Shown here: positions 32,369 through 41,911 of the stretch, in pieces
Layout: each line of letters opens with the position of its first letter
Numbering within the stretch: position 1 is the stretch's first letter
DNA from: Methanomassiliicoccales archaeon PtaU1.Bin124
Lineage (GTDB): Archaea > Thermoplasmatota > Thermoplasmata > Methanomassiliicoccales > UBA472
NCBI GenBank assembly: GCA_002067865.1
Contig: MVRC01000011.1
Span: 62,001 to 126,000 of the forward strand
DNA: 64,000 nt
Direction: 5' to 3'
The notes under the pieces: generated by a model
The model's input: only the letters and a program-made list of their open reading frames with translations
Told to the model about the DNA's origin: nothing
The model's database searches: none
Program-made: the position numbers and the translations under genes

Positions 32369-35121
32369 CTCCTGGCCTCCCTGCCGACATGCAGCGCCCC
32401 TTCCGACCTCGGTGCATCGGAATAAAGGGATGCCACCACCGTCGAGAACCTGCTCATGAGCACCTTTCGCTTCAGCTTCATGTTGGCGGTCATCTCACCC
32501 TTGCCGATGTCCAGGTCGTACGGCAGGACCGCCCATGCCTTGGGCCTCTCCGGGTCAGATAGCTGTCTTCCCACCTTCCCCATCTGCTCATCCCAGTAAC
32601 TTCCTGGTCTGCCTCCATATTCCGGTTCGACCCAGAGCAACGCGGTACCGAACGGCCGGCCGTCCACGATCAGCATCGCCTCCACCACACCGGGTATCTG
32701 GCGCAATGCCGATTCCACCTTGGCCGGCATGATGTTCTTGCCATAGGAGTTGATCATGACCTCCTTGATCCGGCCCTCGATGGCCAAACTTCCATCGGCG
32801 GTGATCCGCCCCAGGTCTCCGGTGCGGAGCGGACCCAGCATACGTTCGGACAGCGGATAGTATCCCCTCATGAGCTGCTTCCCGCTCACCAGGATCTCAC
32901 CCTCCGGTGAGATGCTGACCTGTGTATCAGGCAGCGGTTCTCCCACGGTGCCGATCCGGTTCCTTCCCACCTGGTTCAGCGTGATCAATGGCGCCTCTGT
33001 CAGCCCATAGGCGTTGTGCACCTCGATACCCAGCGAGCGAAGTTTGAGCAGCAGGCCATCATCGCAGGGGGCGGAGCCGACGATCAACTGGCTGCACCTG
33101 TCCAGACCCGCTCTCTTCAACATCATCCTGCCCATGCGGAGCTTCAGCCAGGAGCTTTTACCATTAGAGTCATCGGAATAAAGCTTGAACAGCGACGACC
33201 CCTCGAACGCATCCCACAGCTTCTCGTAGAATCGGGGGACGGAGAAGAACACGTTAGGCCTCACCTCCTTGAGAGCTGGGCGAAGCTGTCGGAACTCTTC
33301 GAGGAAGTTGAGGTCTAGAGCGGCAGGGGCATAATAAGGAGCGTAGGTCCCCAGGATCCCTTCGACCACATGGTTCATCGGCAGGAACGAAAGATAGCTG
33401 ATGTCGCTATTTCGCGCCGTCCATGGCGGAAGGGAAGCGATGGCCTCGGCTATCCATCTCAGGTTGCCGTGGTCGAACACCACGCCTCTGGGCCGGCCGG
33501 TCGTGCCCGAGGTGTATCTTATCGTGGCAATGTCGTCGAACTCGACCATGGGCATATCGATGTCCCTATCACCCTTAGCCAGGATATCGGCCCATTCCAT
33601 TGCCCCATCGATCGACCCCTCCCTCAGGAAGGAGATGCATTTCACGTCCGGAAGCATCGATGGCAGCTTTTCAAAGGCAGAACAACCGATGAACAGCATC
33701 TTTGCCTTGCAGTCACCGATGATCTCGACGATCTCGGATGCCGGGGAGGTGTAGTAGAGTGGAACGCTCACCGCTCCGGCCAGCCCGATGGCCGATTCGA
33801 TGATTAGGTAGCGCACTGAGTTGAGGCCGACGACCGCGACCCGATCCCCCTTTTCAATGCCAGTGGCCAGCAGCGCCTTTGCCAGTCGTTGGATGTTCTC
33901 CTTGACCTCCACGGCATCGCTCTCGACCCTTTTGCCATCTATGACATTGGCCAGCCTGACCTTCCGTCTGGTCCGGCCCAGGCGGAACAGGACCTGCTCA
34001 TGCACGGTCCTCTCGCTGCGATGCATGAAACCATATCTGCTGCCGAAGGCTAGCGCCTTATCCATCATCGGTTTCCATTCGAACACCGCCTTGCCGAGGA
34101 TATCGTCCATCGTGTCCCGGCGGAAGACCTGGCCCTGCTCCAGGTAGGACATGAGCGGTCGCATGTCGCCCTCGCTTCCTTTTGCCGCGGCCCTCTTCCC
34201 GGAAGATACGATCAGCGCATTCCTCATCGTGTCGGGAAGACGCAAGAACCGGGCCTTGGGCAGGTCCACGGACAGCTCCCTCTTGGCCCACTCCCTGGTG
34301 AAGTCCACCAGGTCCTTCACGGAGGGAAGACGTTCGTGCGGTGGTATCAGATGGGCCGTCCTGCCCTCCCCTCTATGGTCTATGGTGATGCGGACCATGG
34401 CATCAGCCGCCACATCGCCTGGCACAAGGTTCACCTTGGCGTCAGGTTCGATGGGCATCGTTCTCAGGCGGCCTGTCAGATAGAGCCGCAGCGGGTAGTA
34501 CAAAGTGTTGAACGTCCTGATCCACCCGGTCTTGGAATCGCCCACGATCATTGCTGGGCGGAACATGGAAAAGGGAAGGCCAGATTTTCGGACGACCGTC
34601 TCGCCTTCGGCCTTCGACCTTTCATAGTTGCTGGAGAAATCGGAACCGATCGCGTCCTCCGAGATCGTTCCCTTGGTCTGGCCACACACATAGGCGGTCG
34701 AGATGTGCGAGAAGCGAAATAGCCCATGGTCCTCATGGATCTCCCTGGCTAGACCGATCAGGTTCTCCACACCGTGCACATTGGTCTTGCGGAGGGCGTC
34801 GACGTCCTTGTTCAGATCGAGGTCGGCAGCGGCGTTGATGATGATGTCGCTTCGCTTGATGATCAAGCTTTGGTCCTCTGGCTTCAATCCCAGTCCGTCC
34901 AGACAAATATCTCCAGGTATGGGAACGACCCTCTTTTCCACCTGGTCGGCCAGTTCGGGCCAGTCCCACCACGCTCTTCTCAATCGATTGGCCGCCTCCT
35001 CCCTGGAGCGGGAACGGACCAGCACGATGACCTCGACATCCTCGTCCATGAGCCTTCGGGCGATGAGCGTTCCCAGGAATCCGGTGCCGCCGGTCAGCAG
35101 AACGCCCGGCCTACCCGCCAT
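32365..35121 (-). CDS. Fusion: extended SDR (thioester-reductase-like) + long-chain acyl-CoA synthetase
   Basis: The 918-residue protein has two enzymes. Residues 1-370 form an extended SDR of the NAD_binding_4 kind, with GGTGFLG at 11-17 and Y166-xxx-K170. Residues 375-900 form an adenylating (ANL) domain with YTSGTTGRPRG at 536-546, YGLTE at 705-709, TGDLGR at 767-772 and the A10 lysine in NMKLKRK near 882. No carrier-protein (phosphopantetheine) domain lies between them. Carboxylic acid reductases have the opposite order with a carrier. The protein likely activates a long-chain acid and reduces or modifies the acyl product. ATG at 35121 is preferred; it overlaps the upstream gene. Confidence 0.85.
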   Translation of the reverse strand: MAGRPGVLLTGGTGFLGTLIARRLMDEDVEVIVLVRSRSREEAANRLRRAWWDWPELADQVEKRVVPIPGDICLDGLGLKPEDQSLIIKRSDIIINAAADLDLNKDVDALRKTNVHGVENLIGLAREIHEDHGLFRFSHISTAYVCGQTKGTISEDAIGSDFSSNYERSKAEGETVVRKSGLPFSMFRPAMIVGDSKTGWIRTFNTLYYPLRLYLTGRLRTMPIEPDAKVNLVPGDVAADAMVRITIDHRGEGRTAHLIPPHERLPSVKDLVDFTREWAKRELSVDLPKARFLRLPDTMRNALIVSSGKRAAAKGSEGDMRPLMSYLEQGQVFRRDTMDDILGKAVFEWKPMMDKALAFGSRYGFMHRSERTVHEQVLFRLGRTRRKVRLANVIDGKRVESDAVEVKENIQRLAKALLATGIEKGDRVAVVGLNSVRYLIIESAIGLAGAVSVPLYYTSPASEIVEIIGDCKAKMLFIGCSAFEKLPSMLPDVKCISFLREGSIDGAMEWADILAKGDRDIDMPMVEFDDIATIRYTSGTTGRPRGVVFDHGNLRWIAEAIASLPPWTARNSDISYLSFLPMNHVVEGILGTYAPYYAPAALDLNFLEEFRQLRPALKEVRPNVFFSVPRFYEKLWDAFEGSSLFKLYSDDSNGKSSWLKLRMGRMMLKRAGLDRCSQLIVGSAPCDDGLLLKLRSLGIEVHNAYGLTEAPLITLNQVGRNRIGTVGEPLPDTQVSISPEGEILVSGKQLMRGYYPLSERMLGPLRTGDLGRITADGSLAIEGRIKEVMINSYGKNIMPAKVESALRQIPGVVEAMLIVDGRPFGTALLWVEPEYGGRPGSYWDEQMGKVGRQLSDPERPKAWAVLPYDLDIGKGEMTANMKLKRKVLMSRFSTVVASLYSDAPRSEGALHVGREARR

Positions 35122-36343
35122 GGCAGCATCCTCTCTCTGCCAGGAACTCACCCAGCAGCACTCTGTTCTTCGCCATGCGGGCTATCTGCTCGTCATAGCC
35201 CTTCCGGATGGTGGCCTTGATCCTGGCGCCGTCCTGCATGATCGTATCGACCATCTTCCTGGCCCCTTCCCAGTCGACCCTCTGTCCTGCTCGGAAGAAC
35301 AGCTCGTCGCGGATACCTATCTCAGCAAATAGATCGTCCAGCCTGCGGTCATGGCCGATGGCCATCATGGGAACGGCGGAGGCCATCGAAAGCACCGCCG
35401 CATGATACCTCGATGTGATGAGAGCGTCCAGCCGTCTCAAGCAGTTCGTCATCTGGAATGCGTTCAGCTCCCTGGAGCTCCTGATGACAGCGCATTCGGG
35501 ATGCTTCATCTTGCTAAGCACTTCGCGGGCCAGCGGTTCATCCAGGCTTTCCATGCTGATGAGGACGACATCCTTGTCATATTTCTCCACGATCTCATCG
35601 GCCAGCTTGGCGAACCCGTCCGCCAGGAGCCTGGATGCGAGCACGCGGTCCTTCGACCTGGAGAAGTAATAGGGCCAGCGATAGCAGTTGCATTTCCGAC
35701 CGAAAGGCCTAGCGACGACTGGCCAGAGATTGAAATCGACCAGCGCCATGCCAACCCTTCCATTGCATTCCTTGCCGTTGAGACGGGTCCCGTTCGTCCC
35801 GCCCAGGCCGAAATCGAACGCTGGGTCGGCAGTGACCTTGATCGGGGCGGTCACGCCCCACTTGTTCAGCCTCTCTGCTGCGTTGAACGTCCTGGTCACG
35901 ATAAGATCGGTCTTGGATGCGTGCTCCTTGACCTTGCCCACGTTCTCAGGCCTCAGGTCACCGGCATCGACCGCGTAGGCCAGGCTCGACCTGTTCGCGC
36001 TGTCGGCGCATCTGGTGGCCCATAGATACGCGCTCAAGAGGGAGGAGGTCCAGGTGTCCATGTAACAGCTGCCCTCCACCAGCATCATCAGGTCGCTCTG
36101 CTTGATCAATCTCCTCAAGGTGAGATGATAGATGGATGGGATCGATTCGATATGCAGGTGTTCGTCCTCGTTGACGTACCTGCGCAGATTCTCCACATTC
36201 AAAGATGGAACGGTTATGTGGGTGTCCGGGCCGCACACCCTTCTGATGTCATCAATGATCTTCAGCAGCCTCGCCTCAGACCCGGTGTTGTTCGCGCCAT
36301 TGTAACCAACCAGCACGATCCTCATATCCTTACCATTGTCCAT
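35111..36343 (-). CDS. Polysaccharide pyruvyl transferase family protein
   Basis: The 410-residue protein starts RIVLVGYNGANNTGSEARLL, the N-terminal motif of the CsaB/polysaccharide pyruvyl transferase family, and ends its core with LITSRYHAAVLSMASAVPMM, the conserved SxRxH region. Family members ketalise sugars of surface polymers with phosphoenolpyruvate; related GT-B proteins have other roles. It is the first gene of an overlapping four-gene operon with the acyl-ligase fusion, suggesting synthesis of a modified surface glycolipid (inference). A terminator-like hairpin separates it from the upstream gene. Confidence 0.82.
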   Translation of the reverse strand: MDNGKDMRIVLVGYNGANNTGSEARLLKIIDDIRRVCGPDTHITVPSLNVENLRRYVNEDEHLHIESIPSIYHLTLRRLIKQSDLMMLVEGSCYMDTWTSSLLSAYLWATRCADSANRSSLAYAVDAGDLRPENVGKVKEHASKTDLIVTRTFNAAERLNKWGVTAPIKVTADPAFDFGLGGTNGTRLNGKECNGRVGMALVDFNLWPVVARPFGRKCNCYRWPYYFSRSKDRVLASRLLADGFAKLADEIVEKYDKDVVLISMESLDEPLAREVLSKMKHPECAVIRSSRELNAFQMTNCLRRLDALITSRYHAAVLSMASAVPMMAIGHDRRLDDLFAEIGIRDELFFRAGQRVDWEGARKMVDTIMQDGARIKATIRKGYDEQIARMAKNRVLLGEFLAERGCCHGG

Positions 36344-36383
36344 TGCCTTGGCCTGCCATTCTCTCTGGTGATAATAAAATCGT

Positions 36384-36418
36384 CCCTTCCTCGCCTAGGG
36401 GAGTCGGGCGGGGAAGGG
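36384..36418 (-). terminator. Minus-strand hairpin terminator
   Basis: CCCTTCCTCGCC and GGCGGGGAAGGG pair with one mismatch. On the minus strand the hairpin is followed by TTTTATTAT. It ends the ribbon-helix-helix gene unit and isolates the pyruvyl-transferase operon, whose promoter overlaps the AT-rich tail. Confidence 0.6.
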
Positions 36419-36426
36419 AATGTACT

Positions 36427-36810
36427 TCATCCTTTGACCTTGACCTCGGAGACCATGGCGCACTTCGTCAGAACCTGAAATCTGGTCAAGGTGTGGGGTA
36501 TCAGCACCTTGGTACAGTTCTTGATAGACATGACCCTCTGGTCGAACGTGTCCCAATCAATGTCTTCCGCGAACTCGAGCGTTTTGATGTTGTGGAAGAG
36601 CACCGCCCCCTTGAGCGATTCCAGGTCCTTCTTGGAGACCTGCAAGCTGCTCAGGTTGCCAATTCTGTAGTTGGTGGTGCTGATGTCCTCCACCAATGCC
36701 CGCATCACGATGGTCGTCAGCTCTCCGATCGACATCTCTCGTTTCTTCGCCTCGGCGGTGAACTTGGCGTAGACCTCGTCATCTATGCCCCTGATCGTGA
36801 CATCTGTCAT
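36427..36810 (-). CDS. Ribbon-helix-helix-like small protein (127 aa)
   Basis: The first 45 residues (MTDVTIRGIDDEVYAKFTAE then REMSIGELTTIVMRALVE) match a ribbon-helix-helix DNA-binding domain. The remaining 80 residues are an unfamiliar alpha/beta region (LEFAEDIDWDTFDQRVMSIK), perhaps a ligand or partner domain. The ATG at 36810 is the family-like start, although the frame is open further upstream. It lies 5 bp after a two-helix membrane protein gene. No toxin gene is visible. Confidence 0.65.
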   Translation of the reverse strand: MTDVTIRGIDDEVYAKFTAEAKKREMSIGELTTIVMRALVEDISTTNYRIGNLSSLQVSKKDLESLKGAVLFHNIKTLEFAEDIDWDTFDQRVMSIKNCTKVLIPHTLTRFQVLTKCAMVSEVKVKG

Positions 36811-36815
36811 GTTGA

Positions 36816-37151
36816 TTACCGCCTCTTTGCATAGGGATTCCTTCTGGTCGCATAAGCAGCTGCTATGAAGAAGCCGCCAATGAACATCAGCAATATCGGG
36901 AAGACCGCGTACCATGGCACGGTGTAGCCGAGAATGCCTAGGAACCATATGCCTCCGAATACGAAGAACAACGAGCCTATGACGGAACCGAACCATCTTA
37001 CCACCCGTCCCTCGCTAGGATCTAGCTGGACCATCGGCATGTAGGTCTCTCCCGGTTCCGGCGTTCCTTCAGCGCCGAGAAGCTGGCGCCGCACGTTCTC
37101 CCTGAATGTGGCATCATGCTCCAATTCATCAGGTGTGGTCTTATCTGTCAT
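36816..37151 (-). CDS. Two-helix membrane protein (111 aa)
   Basis: A polar N terminus of about 50 residues (TTPDELEHDATFRENVRRQL) precedes two membrane helices (VIGSLFFVFGGIWFLGILGY and WYAVFPILLMFIGGFFIAAA) and a basic end. ATG at 37151 is chosen because upstream frame sequence lies in the AT-rich promoter area. It is co-transcribed with the ribbon-helix-helix gene. Function unknown. Confidence 0.6.
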   Translation of the reverse strand: MTDKTTPDELEHDATFRENVRRQLLGAEGTPEPGETYMPMVQLDPSEGRVVRWFGSVIGSLFFVFGGIWFLGILGYTVPWYAVFPILLMFIGGFFIAAAYATRRNPYAKRR

Positions 37152-37305
37152 ATCCGTCACCAAATCACCATTGCACCAAAGCAACAAATGCACCATAGCA
37201 TATTTAATAATTTGCCATCGGTCCAAGAAAAACGACCGAGCTGGACATGATGGCCAGATGACCGAAGTGCATTCATCCGCATAGTTTATTGAGCTTGCAC
37301 GGACC

Positions 37306-37803
37306 ATGTCTGTGACGGGGGTCATTCCATTGAGGATCGAGGTCTTTCATGCATCGAAGTATGGGAATGGAGCGAATGTCGCAGAGGAGATTAAGACGGA
37401 ATTGGCGGCGAAGGGACATCAGGTGAGCGTCCATCATATGAAGGAGGTAAAGCCGAAGCAGCTGCCTCAGGCAGACCTGTACATTTTCGGGTCGCCTGGA
37501 CGAATTGGGAAGCCCATCGGTTTGGCAAGGCGCTTCCTGAAGAATGTCATCCTGCCGTCCGGCACGAAATATGCCATATTCTCGACAGAGGCGCCGGCAC
37601 AGCCAGACAAGAAGACGGGGAAGATGCCCACCCCTGAGGAGATCGCCAAGTGGCAGCGCATCAAGCCGATCATGGACGAACTGCTCAAGGGGAAAGGTCT
37701 GGTCAAGGTGGGCGACATGACCGTGCACGTCGTCAACCTCAAGGGACCTCTGGAAGAGAATTGGCAGAGGACGGTGGAGGAGTTCGTGGCGAAGATCGAC
37801 TGA
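37306..37803 (+). CDS. Flavodoxin-domain protein
   Basis: The 165-residue protein contains a flavodoxin fold: IEVFHASKYGNGANVAEEIK (FMN phosphate loop), DLYIFGSPGRIGKPIG, then AIFSTEAPAQPDKKTGK. It resembles the short flavodoxins and protoporphyrinogen-oxidase-like HemG proteins. It should bind FMN and carry electrons between unknown partners. Start is ATG at 37306. Confidence 0.8.
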   Translation: MSVTGVIPLRIEVFHASKYGNGANVAEEIKTELAAKGHQVSVHHMKEVKPKQLPQADLYIFGSPGRIGKPIGLARRFLKNVILPSGTKYAIFSTEAPAQPDKKTGKMPTPEEIAKWQRIKPIMDELLKGKGLVKVGDMTVHVVNLKGPLEENWQRTVEEFVAKID

Positions 37804-37821
37804 TCTCTCCACCCTTTTCCG

Positions 37822-38049
37822 TCAGTGCTCGAGGCTCTGAGGATTCTGCATTCTTCTAGTTCCCTCTCCCTTCGGGCGGTCCTTCTCCATCGGGTCCATC
37901 TCCATCACTTTCTGATCGGCGGACACGTTCTTTACCTCACGGCGTAAGAGCAGGTCATCCTCGCTCGGAACTCTTGACATCTGGCAGGTCCTCAGGTATT
38001 TGGGGTCGATGTTGCTCATCATGATGATAGCGAAGGCATAGGTGGGCAT
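37822..38049 (-). CDS. Doubtful small ORF (75 aa)
   Basis: The frame MPTYAFAIIMMSNIDPKYLR continues to a charged, Met-rich tail (VMEMDPMEKDRPKGEGTRRM). It is the only candidate in the 373-bp gap between flavodoxin and the HTH-10 gene. There is no recognisable family and no strong ribosome site. Apart from this I see nothing in that gap. Confidence 0.25.
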   Translation of the reverse strand: MPTYAFAIIMMSNIDPKYLRTCQMSRVPSEDDLLLRREVKNVSADQKVMEMDPMEKDRPKGEGTRRMQNPQSLEH

Positions 38050-38176
38050 CACCCTGTTCCCGCCCTGGGCCGGGTTCAAAATTCACTACACAGAAATAAT
38101 GCGATGCTTACTGGCATGAACACAACCCGTCCTGGGACGGCAAAGGGTTCATCATCCGGGTACCGAATGATCGCTT

Positions 38177-38863
38177 ATGAAGGTCATAGACGCAACCGTC
38201 CGTGTGCAGCACGAATGCAGCATGTGCAACTTATCCAGGTCATATCCCGATGCAAGGATGGCGGTGTGGTGCAATGGCAGCACCGACTGTCTCCAGGTGA
38301 TGACCGACAAATCGGGCGACCTGGAATCCATCTTGGATGCGGTCCAGGGGAGGTCGATCACGGAGGAGATCCTCCGGGAAAGGTTCTCCGCCATGACGAT
38401 CATCCGGGAATGTGCCTGCGATGGCGAGTACATCCCTGGGATCATACAGAAGGCGGGGTGCTGGTCCATCGGCCCCAGCACGTACGAGGGAGGGTACGAG
38501 GTCCACCGCCTCGTCGCACCGAGCAAGAACCGGTTGAGGGAGTGCGTTTCGATGCTGAGGCTCATCGGGAAGGTGGAGATATCATCGATGAGGTCCCGGG
38601 AGACGGATGAGACGCTCAAGGACCTGGGGATCCTCCCAGTCCCGGTCCTGGAGGGCCTGACAGAGAAGCAGATCGAGGTGCTGGTCTCCGCTCATGAGAA
38701 CGGCATCTTCTCCATCCCGGCGAAGATGAAGATGGACGATGTGGCGAAGAAGTTGGGAATGTCGCGATCGACCTACGGAGAGCATCTGCGCAAGGCGATG
38801 AACACCGTGATGGACAACTCGTATCCCATGCTGAAGTTGTTCGCCGTTCCCCGCACGAAATGA
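38177..38863 (+). CDS. HTH-10 (bacterio-opsin activator type) regulator
   Basis: The 228-residue protein ends with the HTH-10 domain found in archaeal Bat-like regulators: LTEKQIEVLVSAHENGIFSI and DVAKKLGMSRSTYGEHLRKA. The N-terminal ~150 residues form a small sensor region with several cysteines (HECSMC; CACDGEY; AGCWS). It likely regulates transcription in response to redox or a ligand. Its target is not obvious; it lies upstream of the HerA-like ATPase gene on the same strand. Confidence 0.85.
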   Translation: MKVIDATVRVQHECSMCNLSRSYPDARMAVWCNGSTDCLQVMTDKSGDLESILDAVQGRSITEEILRERFSAMTIIRECACDGEYIPGIIQKAGCWSIGPSTYEGGYEVHRLVAPSKNRLRECVSMLRLIGKVEISSMRSRETDETLKDLGILPVPVLEGLTEKQIEVLVSAHENGIFSIPAKMKMDDVAKKLGMSRSTYGEHLRKAMNTVMDNSYPMLKLFAVPRTK

Positions 38864-38944
38864 CATCGATCTGAGCTATCTCGGTACATCCTCCACGGCA
38901 ACCATTTAGTGCGATGATACTCATGGTCAGTTGGGGAGAATAGC

Positions 38945-41350
38945 TTGCAGGACTTTGAGAAGCTGGGAGCGTTCTATCTGGGTAGCACGTACGATCTGGC
39001 CGCGAAGGCAAGGAAGGACGAGCTCGTCCTATACGATTCGAAGGACCTGGTGACCCATGCCGTCTGCGTAGGCATGACAGGCAGCGGTAAGACTGGGCTC
39101 TGCGTCTGCCTTCTGGAAGAAGCGGCCATCGACGGCATACCTTCCATCATCATCGATCCCAAGGGGGACATCACCAACCTGTTCCTCAACTTCCCTGAGC
39201 TAAGGAAGGAGGATTTCCTTCCCTGGATAAACATTGATGATGCGAACAAGAAGGGGCTCTCTCCCGAAGATTTTGCCGCCAAACAGGCCGAGACCTGGAA
39301 GAACGGCCTGGCCTCCTGGGGGGAGGATGGCGCCCGCATCAAGAAATTGCGCGATTCCACTGATCTCACAATCTACACCCCCGGCAGCAATGCCGGCCTG
39401 CCAGTATCGATACTCAAGTCTTTCTCGGCCCCGCCTCAGGAGATCATCAATGACGATGAGCTGTTGCAGGAGAGGGTCAGCACCACGGTGACCAGCCTGC
39501 TCGGTCTCATCGGGATCGATGCGGACCCGATCAGGTCCAGGGAGCACATCCTCATGTCCACCATACTCTCGGACGCATGGAGGAAAGGTTCCAGCCTCGA
39601 TCTGGCCGGTCTGATCCAGCAGGTCCAGACGCCTGCGGTCAAAAAGATAGGGGTGCTGGACCTCGACGCATTCTATCCTTCGAAGGAGAGATTTGCCCTG
39701 GCCATGCAATTGAACAATCTGCTGGCCGCGCCCAGCTTCCGGTTATGGATGGAGGGGGAGCCTCTGGACGTGAAGAGCTTCCTGTATACGCCAGAGGGGA
39801 AGCCCAGGACCTCGATCTTCTCCATCGCCCATCTCAGCGATGCTGAAAGGATGTTTTTCGTTTCGCTCCTCCTGAACCACGTGGTAGGCTGGATGCGAAC
39901 CCAATCTGGTACGACAAGTTTGAGGGCCATCCTTTACATCGACGAGGTGTTCGGTTATCTCCCACCCGTGGCCAACCCGCCGTCCAAGCTGCCGCTGCTG
40001 ACATTGATGAAGCAGGCCAGGGCGTTCGGGGTAGGGGTAACACTGGTCACGCAGAACCCGGTGGACCTGGACTACAAGGGGCTTTCGAACACTGGCACGT
40101 GGTTCATCGGCAGGTTGCAGACCGATCGCGACAAGATTCGCATACTGGACGCTCTGGAAGGGGCCTCGGCCGGTTCGGGAAAGCAGTTCAACCGAGCCGA
40201 GATGGACCAGATCATAGCAGGGCTGGGGAACAGGGTCTTCCTGATGCATAACGTCAACGACGACCAGCCGACGGTGTTCACCTCCCGCTGGGCCTTGTCG
40301 TATCTCAGGGGGCCGCTGACCAGGGACCAGATCAAGGTCCTGATGGACCCGATCAAGGCGAAGAGGGTCGTCAGACCTCCCGAACCCGCGGCAGTTCCCG
40401 TTCAAGCGGCGCAGGCCCAGCCACAAACGATCGGCGCTAAATCAATGGCGCCCTCATCCTCCAGGCCCGTCCTGCCCGCCGAGGTCCCTCAGTACTTCCT
40501 GCCATCAAAGAATGCCAGGCCATCTAATTCCTATAAGCCAAAGCTGTTGGGAATGGCCCAGATCAGGTTCTCGGACGTAAAGAAGAAGGTCGATGTCACC
40601 AGAGACCTCAATTTCCTTGCCCCCGTTACGACCGGTCCGATACCGGTCAATTGGGAAACGGCGGCGCGAGCAGAGCTGGCCACCGCCGATCTTGGAAGCG
40701 CCCCGATCGAGCCTGCCCGGTTCGAAGAACTTCCTTCGGCCGCCTCGGCTCAAAAAAGCTATGCCGCCTGGCAGAAGGACATGATCAACTGGTTGGTCCG
40801 CAGCCAGAAACTGGATCTCCTGTTCAGCCCAAGCCTTAACCAGATATCCCAGGCAGGGGAGAAGGAGAGCGATTTCAGAATAAGGATGCAGCTGGCCTCG
40901 AGGGAGAGGACAGATGATGAAGTGGACAAGCTGCGCAAGAAGTACGCTCCCAAGCTTGCCACGCTGGATGATCGAATTCGCAAGGCGGAGGCGACTTTGG
41001 ACCGGGAGAAGGACCAGGAACGGCTGCGAAAGCAGCAGAGCACCATCTCCCTCGGCTCGACCCTTCTGGACGCGGTCATGGGCAGGAAGGTCAAGTCCGG
41101 CGCGACCAGGACCATTAACGATTACGAAAGGGCCAGGAAGGAGAAGAAGGACATCGAGTACGCCGATGACAACCTCGATTCGCTGAGAGAACAGCGCAAG
41201 AAGCTGGACGAGGAGTTCCAGGCAGAGGTCAAGGCCATGGGCCAGAAGAACGACCCTTTGACAGAGAAACTGGAGACCGTCTCCGTACCGACCACCAAGA
41301 CCAACGTCACCGTCAAGCTGTTCGCCCTGGTCTGGGACCCGGAGGATTAA
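38945..41350 (+). CDS. HerA-like / DUF853-type ATPase
   Basis: The 801-residue protein has Walker A GMTGSGKTG near residues 42-50, Walker B ILYIDEVFGYLPP near 322-334, and a sensor region TLVTQNPVDLDYKGL with an Arg-rich ending, all typical of HerA/FtsK-type hexameric ATPases. Residues 480-590 are a Pro/Ala-rich linker and 640-760 a long charged coiled coil (RKKYAPKLATLDDRIRKAEA). The role of this HerA subgroup is unknown; it may pump or remodel DNA or protein. TTG at 38945 is the start. It is a single-gene unit. Confidence 0.82.
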   Translation: MQDFEKLGAFYLGSTYDLAAKARKDELVLYDSKDLVTHAVCVGMTGSGKTGLCVCLLEEAAIDGIPSIIIDPKGDITNLFLNFPELRKEDFLPWINIDDANKKGLSPEDFAAKQAETWKNGLASWGEDGARIKKLRDSTDLTIYTPGSNAGLPVSILKSFSAPPQEIINDDELLQERVSTTVTSLLGLIGIDADPIRSREHILMSTILSDAWRKGSSLDLAGLIQQVQTPAVKKIGVLDLDAFYPSKERFALAMQLNNLLAAPSFRLWMEGEPLDVKSFLYTPEGKPRTSIFSIAHLSDAERMFFVSLLLNHVVGWMRTQSGTTSLRAILYIDEVFGYLPPVANPPSKLPLLTLMKQARAFGVGVTLVTQNPVDLDYKGLSNTGTWFIGRLQTDRDKIRILDALEGASAGSGKQFNRAEMDQIIAGLGNRVFLMHNVNDDQPTVFTSRWALSYLRGPLTRDQIKVLMDPIKAKRVVRPPEPAAVPVQAAQAQPQTIGAKSMAPSSSRPVLPAEVPQYFLPSKNARPSNSYKPKLLGMAQIRFSDVKKKVDVTRDLNFLAPVTTGPIPVNWETAARAELATADLGSAPIEPARFEELPSAASAQKSYAAWQKDMINWLVRSQKLDLLFSPSLNQISQAGEKESDFRIRMQLASRERTDDEVDKLRKKYAPKLATLDDRIRKAEATLDREKDQERLRKQQSTISLGSTLLDAVMGRKVKSGATRTINDYERARKEKKDIEYADDNLDSLREQRKKLDEEFQAEVKAMGQKNDPLTEKLETVSVPTTKTNVTVKLFALVWDPED

Positions 41351-41410
41351 GCTACCGCCGAAATTGATAATCAGATATCGCGGGCCATCTGGCCGTGGTC
41401 GACTCCCTCC

Positions 41411-41420
41411 TTTAAATAAA
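41411..41420 (+). promoter_or_regulatory. TATA box of the VOC gene
   Basis: TTTAAATAAA lies 34 bp before the ATG at 41454, which also has GGAGGT at 41442-41447. Confidence 0.6.
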
Positions 41421-41453
41421 CGAGGCTCGAATTGAATTTGCGGAGGTTATCAT

Positions 41454-41822
41454 ATGGCGAGAGTGGTCCATTTTGAGATATCCTGCGACGTTCCGGAGCG
41501 AGCGGTCAAATTCTACGAGGAAGTGTTCGGCTGGACGAACCAACGGTGGATGGATCAGCCCTACTGGCTGATAATGACGGGCGATAGGAAGACACCAGGG
41601 ATCGATGGTGCCATACAGCCCCGCACGGACTTCAAGCAACCCGTCATCAACACGATCCAGGTCGACTCCATCGACGAGACCATCGCGAAGATCAAGGAGA
41701 AGGGCGGGACCGTCCTGACAGACAAGATGGACGTGCCGAAAGTGGGAGTGATGGTCTACTTCAAGGACCCCGATGGCAACATTTCAGGCGCGATGCAGTT
41801 CGATCGCGATGCCATGATGTGA
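41454..41822 (+). CDS. VOC-superfamily (glyoxalase-like) protein
   Basis: The 122-residue protein has the two beta-alpha-beta-beta-beta halves of the VOC fold: VVHFEISCDVPERAVKFYEE plus VFGW, and later INTIQVDSIDETIAKIKEKG with MVYFKDPDGNISGAMQF. Potential metal ligands include H6 and the late Glu/Asp positions. Substrate is not deducible: family members include glyoxalases, epimerases and dioxygenases. Confidence 0.85.
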   Translation: MARVVHFEISCDVPERAVKFYEEVFGWTNQRWMDQPYWLIMTGDRKTPGIDGAIQPRTDFKQPVINTIQVDSIDETIAKIKEKGGTVLTDKMDVPKVGVMVYFKDPDGNISGAMQFDRDAMM

Positions 41823-41911
41823 TCCATCGCTTGTTCTCATCCTTCCCACGGTACCCGCAGGGATAATCAGAGGGAAAGGGCTAAGACCGGGATGGGAATG
41901 TCAAGGTTCAG

